9,335 nt of DNA from an uncultured Streptococcus sp. (GTDB taxonomy: Bacteria > Bacillota > Bacilli > Lactobacillales > Streptococcaceae). Below are positions 7,159-9,335 of the stretch, in pieces. How positions within the stretch are numbered: the stretch's first letter is position 1; every line of letters begins with the position of its first letter. The translations under genes were made by a program, and so were the position numbers. The notes beneath the pieces were generated by a model. That model worked only from the letters and a program-made list of their open reading frames with translations, searched no databases and was not told the DNA's origin. The DNA is taken from positions 1-9,335 of the forward strand of contig NZ_CALTUR010000074.1 of NCBI RefSeq assembly GCF_943912555.1, in the 5' to 3' direction.

Positions 7159-8325
7159 ATGAATTACCTTGTTATTTCTCCCTACTATCCACAAAATTTT
7201 CAACAGTTTACCATCGAACTTGCCAATAAAGGAATTACCGTCTTGGGAATTGGTCAAGAGCCTTACGAGCAATTGGATGAACCTTTACGCAATAGCCTAA
7301 CCGAATATTTCCGTGTAGATAATCTTGAAAATGTAGATGAAGTCAAACGTGCTGTAGCCTTTCTTTTCTATAAGCATGGTCCAATCGACCGTATCGAATC
7401 CCACAATGAATACTGGTTAGAGTTGGACGCAAGTCTTCGTGAGCAATTTAATGTCTTTGGTGCCAAACCAGAGGACCTTAAAAAAACTAAATATAAGTCT
7501 GAGATGAAGAAACTTTTCAAAAAAGCAGGTGTCCCTGTGGTACCTGGAGCTATTATCAAGACGGAAGTAGATATTGATCAAGCAGTGAAAGAAATCGGCC
7601 TTCCAATGATTGCCAAACCTGATAATGGAGTGGGAGCGGCCGCTACCTTTAAGCTAGAGACAGAAGATGACATCAATCACTTCAAGGCTGAGTGGGACCA
7701 TTCAACCGTTTATTTCTTTGAAAAATTTGTCACTTCCAGTGAAATTTGTACCTTTGATGGTCTTGTAGACAAGGATGGTAAAATTGTCTTCTCAACGACC
7801 TTTGACTACGCCTATACACCGCTGGATCTCATGATTTACAAGATGGACAATTCTTATTACGTGCTCAAGGATATGGATCCTAAATTACGTAAATATGGTG
7901 AGGCAATTGTCAAAGAATTTGGTATGAAAGAACGGTTCTTCCATATTGAGTTCTTCCGTGAGGGGGATGATTATATTGCCATCGAGTACAATAATCGCCC
8001 TGCAGGTGGTTTTACCATTGATGTTTATAACTTTGCCCACTCCTTGGACCTCTATCGTGGCTATGCAGCTGTTGTCGCAGGAGAAAAGTTCCCAGCATCA
8101 GAGTTTGAAGCTCAGTATTGTTTGGCTACATCACGTCGTGCAAATGCTCACTATGTCTATTCTGAGGAGGACTTGCTTGCCAAATATAGTCAGCAGTTCA
8201 AGGTTAAAAAAATCATGCCAGCAGCCTTCGCGGAACTTCAAGGAGATTACCTGTATATGCTGACAACTCCGAGTCGACAAGAAATGGAGCAGATGATTGC
8301 TGATTTCGGACAACGTCAGGTTTAA
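7159..8325 (+). CDS. ATP-grasp ligase of unknown substrate (carboxylate-amine ligase-like)
   Basis: 388 residues. An N-terminal Rossmann-like pre-ATP-grasp domain (about 1-105, starting MNYLVISPYY) precedes the ATP-grasp fold (about 110-285). Key residues visible: K153 in MIAKPDNGVGA with the Gly-rich loop 157-159, the hinge strand FFEKF (186-190), E264 in FHIEFF, and E276/N278/R280 in EYNNRPAGG, which bind Mg and ATP in this superfamily. About 100 residues follow that may complete the active site or bind the second substrate. Such enzymes activate a carboxylate as acyl phosphate and join it to an amine, thiol or other nucleophile. Biotin carboxylase is a common automatic label, but no biotin carrier or carboxyltransferase is near, so that name is doubtful. 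AAAGGAG (7146-7152) overlaps the stop of the second esterase by one base, with the ATG 6 bases on: same operon. Confidence 0.9.
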   Translation: MNYLVISPYYPQNFQQFTIELANKGITVLGIGQEPYEQLDEPLRNSLTEYFRVDNLENVDEVKRAVAFLFYKHGPIDRIESHNEYWLELDASLREQFNVFGAKPEDLKKTKYKSEMKKLFKKAGVPVVPGAIIKTEVDIDQAVKEIGLPMIAKPDNGVGAAATFKLETEDDINHFKAEWDHSTVYFFEKFVTSSEICTFDGLVDKDGKIVFSTTFDYAYTPLDLMIYKMDNSYYVLKDMDPKLRKYGEAIVKEFGMKERFFHIEFFREGDDYIAIEYNNRPAGGFTIDVYNFAHSLDLYRGYAAVVAGEKFPASEFEAQYCLATSRRANAHYVYSEEDLLAKYSQQFKVKKIMPAAFAELQGDYLYMLTTPSRQEMEQMIADFGQRQV

Positions 8326-8334
8326 GAAATTATC

Positions 8335-8371
8335 GGATTAAGGAAATGGACTCCCTTAATCCTTTTGTTTT
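8335..8371 (+). terminator. Rho-independent terminator of the esterase / ATP-grasp operon
   Basis: GGATTAAGG (8335-8343) pairs perfectly with CCTTAATCC (8354-8362) around a 10-base loop, followed by TTTTGTTTT (8363-8371). It starts 9 bases past the ATP-grasp stop codon. Confidence 0.85.
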
Positions 8372-8382
8372 CTTATAAGAAA
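8369..8382. repeat. Perfect 14-bp palindrome upstream of the aquaporin promoter
   Basis: TTTCTTATAAGAAA is fully self-complementary with no spacer. It lies between the terminator tail and the aquaporin promoter, 37 bases before the -35 box. It could be a dimeric repressor or activator site, but its left bases overlap the terminator U-tract and AT-rich palindromes of this size can arise by chance. I cannot name a regulator. Confidence 0.45.
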
Positions 8383-8419
8383 TAAAACCGCTTTCTCATA
8401 TATTCTTTTAGAAAACCTG

Positions 8420-8448
8420 TTGCTAAAAGCTATAAAAATTGATAGAAT
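8420..8448 (+). promoter_or_regulatory. Promoter of the aquaporin gene
   Basis: The -35 is TTGCTA (8420-8425, 4 of 6), followed by a 17-base spacer and the -10 TAGAAT (8443-8448), extended by TG at 8440-8441. Transcription would start near 8455, giving a leader of about 31 bases that contains AAGGAG at 8470-8475. Confidence 0.68.
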
Positions 8449-8485
8449 AAGGATTGTCTAAAAAATTTTAAGGAGAATCTATCAA

Positions 8486-9335
8486 ATGGATTTCACATGG
8501 GCAATTAAATATGCCACTGAATTTTTGGCTACTGCTCTTTTGATCATTCTTGGTAATGGTGCAGTTGCTAACGTTGAACTTAAAGGTACGAAAGGTCACC
8601 AAAGTGGCTGGATCGTTATCGCTGTTGGTTATGGTATGGGGGTTATGATTCCTGCTTTGATGTTTGGTAACGTATCTGGAAACCACATCAACCCAGCCTT
8701 CACTCTTGGACTTGCAGTAAGCGGTCTCTTCCCTTGGGCACAAGTAGCGCCTTATATCCTTGCACAAGTTTTGGGTGCTATCTTTGGTCAAGCTTTGGTT
8801 GTGGTAACACACCGCCCATACTACTTGAAAACTGAAAATCCAAACAACATCTTGGGTACTTTCTCAACAATTTCAAGTTTGGATAATGGTACAAAAGAAT
8901 CACGCTTTGCAGCAACTATTAATGGTCTTGTAAACGAGTTTGTTGGTTCATTTGTTCTTTTCTTTGCAGCCCTTGGTTTGACTAAAAACTTCTTTGGTGC
9001 TGAATTAGTATCAAAAGCACAAGCGGCTATTAATGCTCAAGTTGCTCAAGCAACTACTCAAGGTCAAACAATTCCTCAAGAACAAGTAACAGCAGCACTT
9101 GACCAAGCTAAAGAACAAGTAGCACCATTTATGACATCTGGTCTTGGAATTGCTCACTTGGCACTTGGATTCCTTGTTATGGCCTTGGTAACATCACTTG
9201 GTGGACCTACAGGACCTGCCTTGAACCCAGCTCGTGACTTGGGACCACGTCTCCTTCATGCTTTCCTTCCAAAATCAGTTCTCGGTGAGCACAAAGGTGA
9301 TTCAAAATGGTGGTATTCTTGGGTACCAGTAGTAG
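8486..9335 (+). CDS. gla: Aquaglyceroporin / glycerol facilitator-aquaporin, 3' end outside the window
   Basis: 283 codons are visible with no stop, so the end is cut by the window; the family length suggests only one short stretch is missing. It is a six-helix MIP channel passing water, glycerol or other small neutral solutes; some streptococcal members are reported to move hydrogen peroxide. The first NPA motif is N69-P70-A71 within SGNHINPAFTLG, and the second is N247-P248-A249 followed by R250 and D251. The Asp after NPAR, with R255 near the GlpF Lys position, marks the glycerol-conducting branch. Loop D (about 170-215) is long and rich in Gln and Ala, unlike E. coli GlpF but in keeping with Gla-type lactic acid bacterial channels. 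AAGGAG (8470-8475) lies 10 bases before the ATG. The name gla is by resemblance to the Lactococcus protein; streptococci have several MIP paralogs, so the exact one is uncertain. Confidence 0.92.
   Translation, partial: MDFTWAIKYATEFLATALLIILGNGAVANVELKGTKGHQSGWIVIAVGYGMGVMIPALMFGNVSGNHINPAFTLGLAVSGLFPWAQVAPYILAQVLGAIFGQALVVVTHRPYYLKTENPNNILGTFSTISSLDNGTKESRFAATINGLVNEFVGSFVLFFAALGLTKNFFGAELVSKAQAAINAQVAQATTQGQTIPQEQVTAALDQAKEQVAPFMTSGLGIAHLALGFLVMALVTSLGGPTGPALNPARDLGPRLLHAFLPKSVLGEHKGDSKWWYSWVPVV

Noticed and set aside
8468..8812. 114-residue minus-strand open frame
   Set aside because: It is antisense to the aquaporin gene and spans its ribosome site; the plus-strand NPA-containing frame is clearly the real one.

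Overview
The window comes from a low-GC Gram-positive coccus, almost certainly the Streptococcus mitis/pneumoniae group. It opens inside a BOX element, an interspersed repeat typical of that group. It also carries a streptococcal-type FtsK, a cysteine desulfurase next to a rhodanese-less ThiI, extended -10 (TGnTATAAT-type) promoters and strong AAGGAG ribosome sites. I recognised these from memory; no database was searched. The exact species is not fixed.

Layout. Positions 1-63 are the right end of a BOX repeat, followed by a terminator hairpin (75-105) that closes an unseen upstream gene. ftsK (146-2449, +) starts at the expected transcription start of an extended -10 promoter, so its mRNA is probably leaderless. 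A long hairpin (2450-2487) sits between ftsK and a convergent gene for a small membrane-anchored protein of unknown function (2493-2921, -) and can terminate both. That gene diverges from a two-gene operon, a cysteine desulfurase (3060-4202) and thiI (4211-5425), which together make 4-thiouridine in tRNA. A terminator (5460-5507) closes this operon.

A second operon of three genes (5561-8325) has its own extended -10 promoter and terminator. It encodes two different alpha/beta-hydrolase esterases and an ATP-grasp ligase, all apparently cytosolic. This trio is the best candidate here for an undescribed pathway: an ATP-dependent ligase paired with two hydrolases, substrate unknown. The last gene (8486 to the window end, +, incomplete) is an aquaglyceroporin with an unusually long Gln/Ala-rich cytoplasmic loop D. 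Its promoter region holds a perfect 14-bp palindrome.

No gene-free stretch exceeds 300 bases. The longest are the 145 bases before ftsK, the 138 bases between the divergent genes, the 135 bases after thiI and the 160 bases before the aquaporin gene. All four are accounted for by promoters and terminators. I saw no tRNA, rRNA, CRISPR array, insertion sequence or prophage gene.
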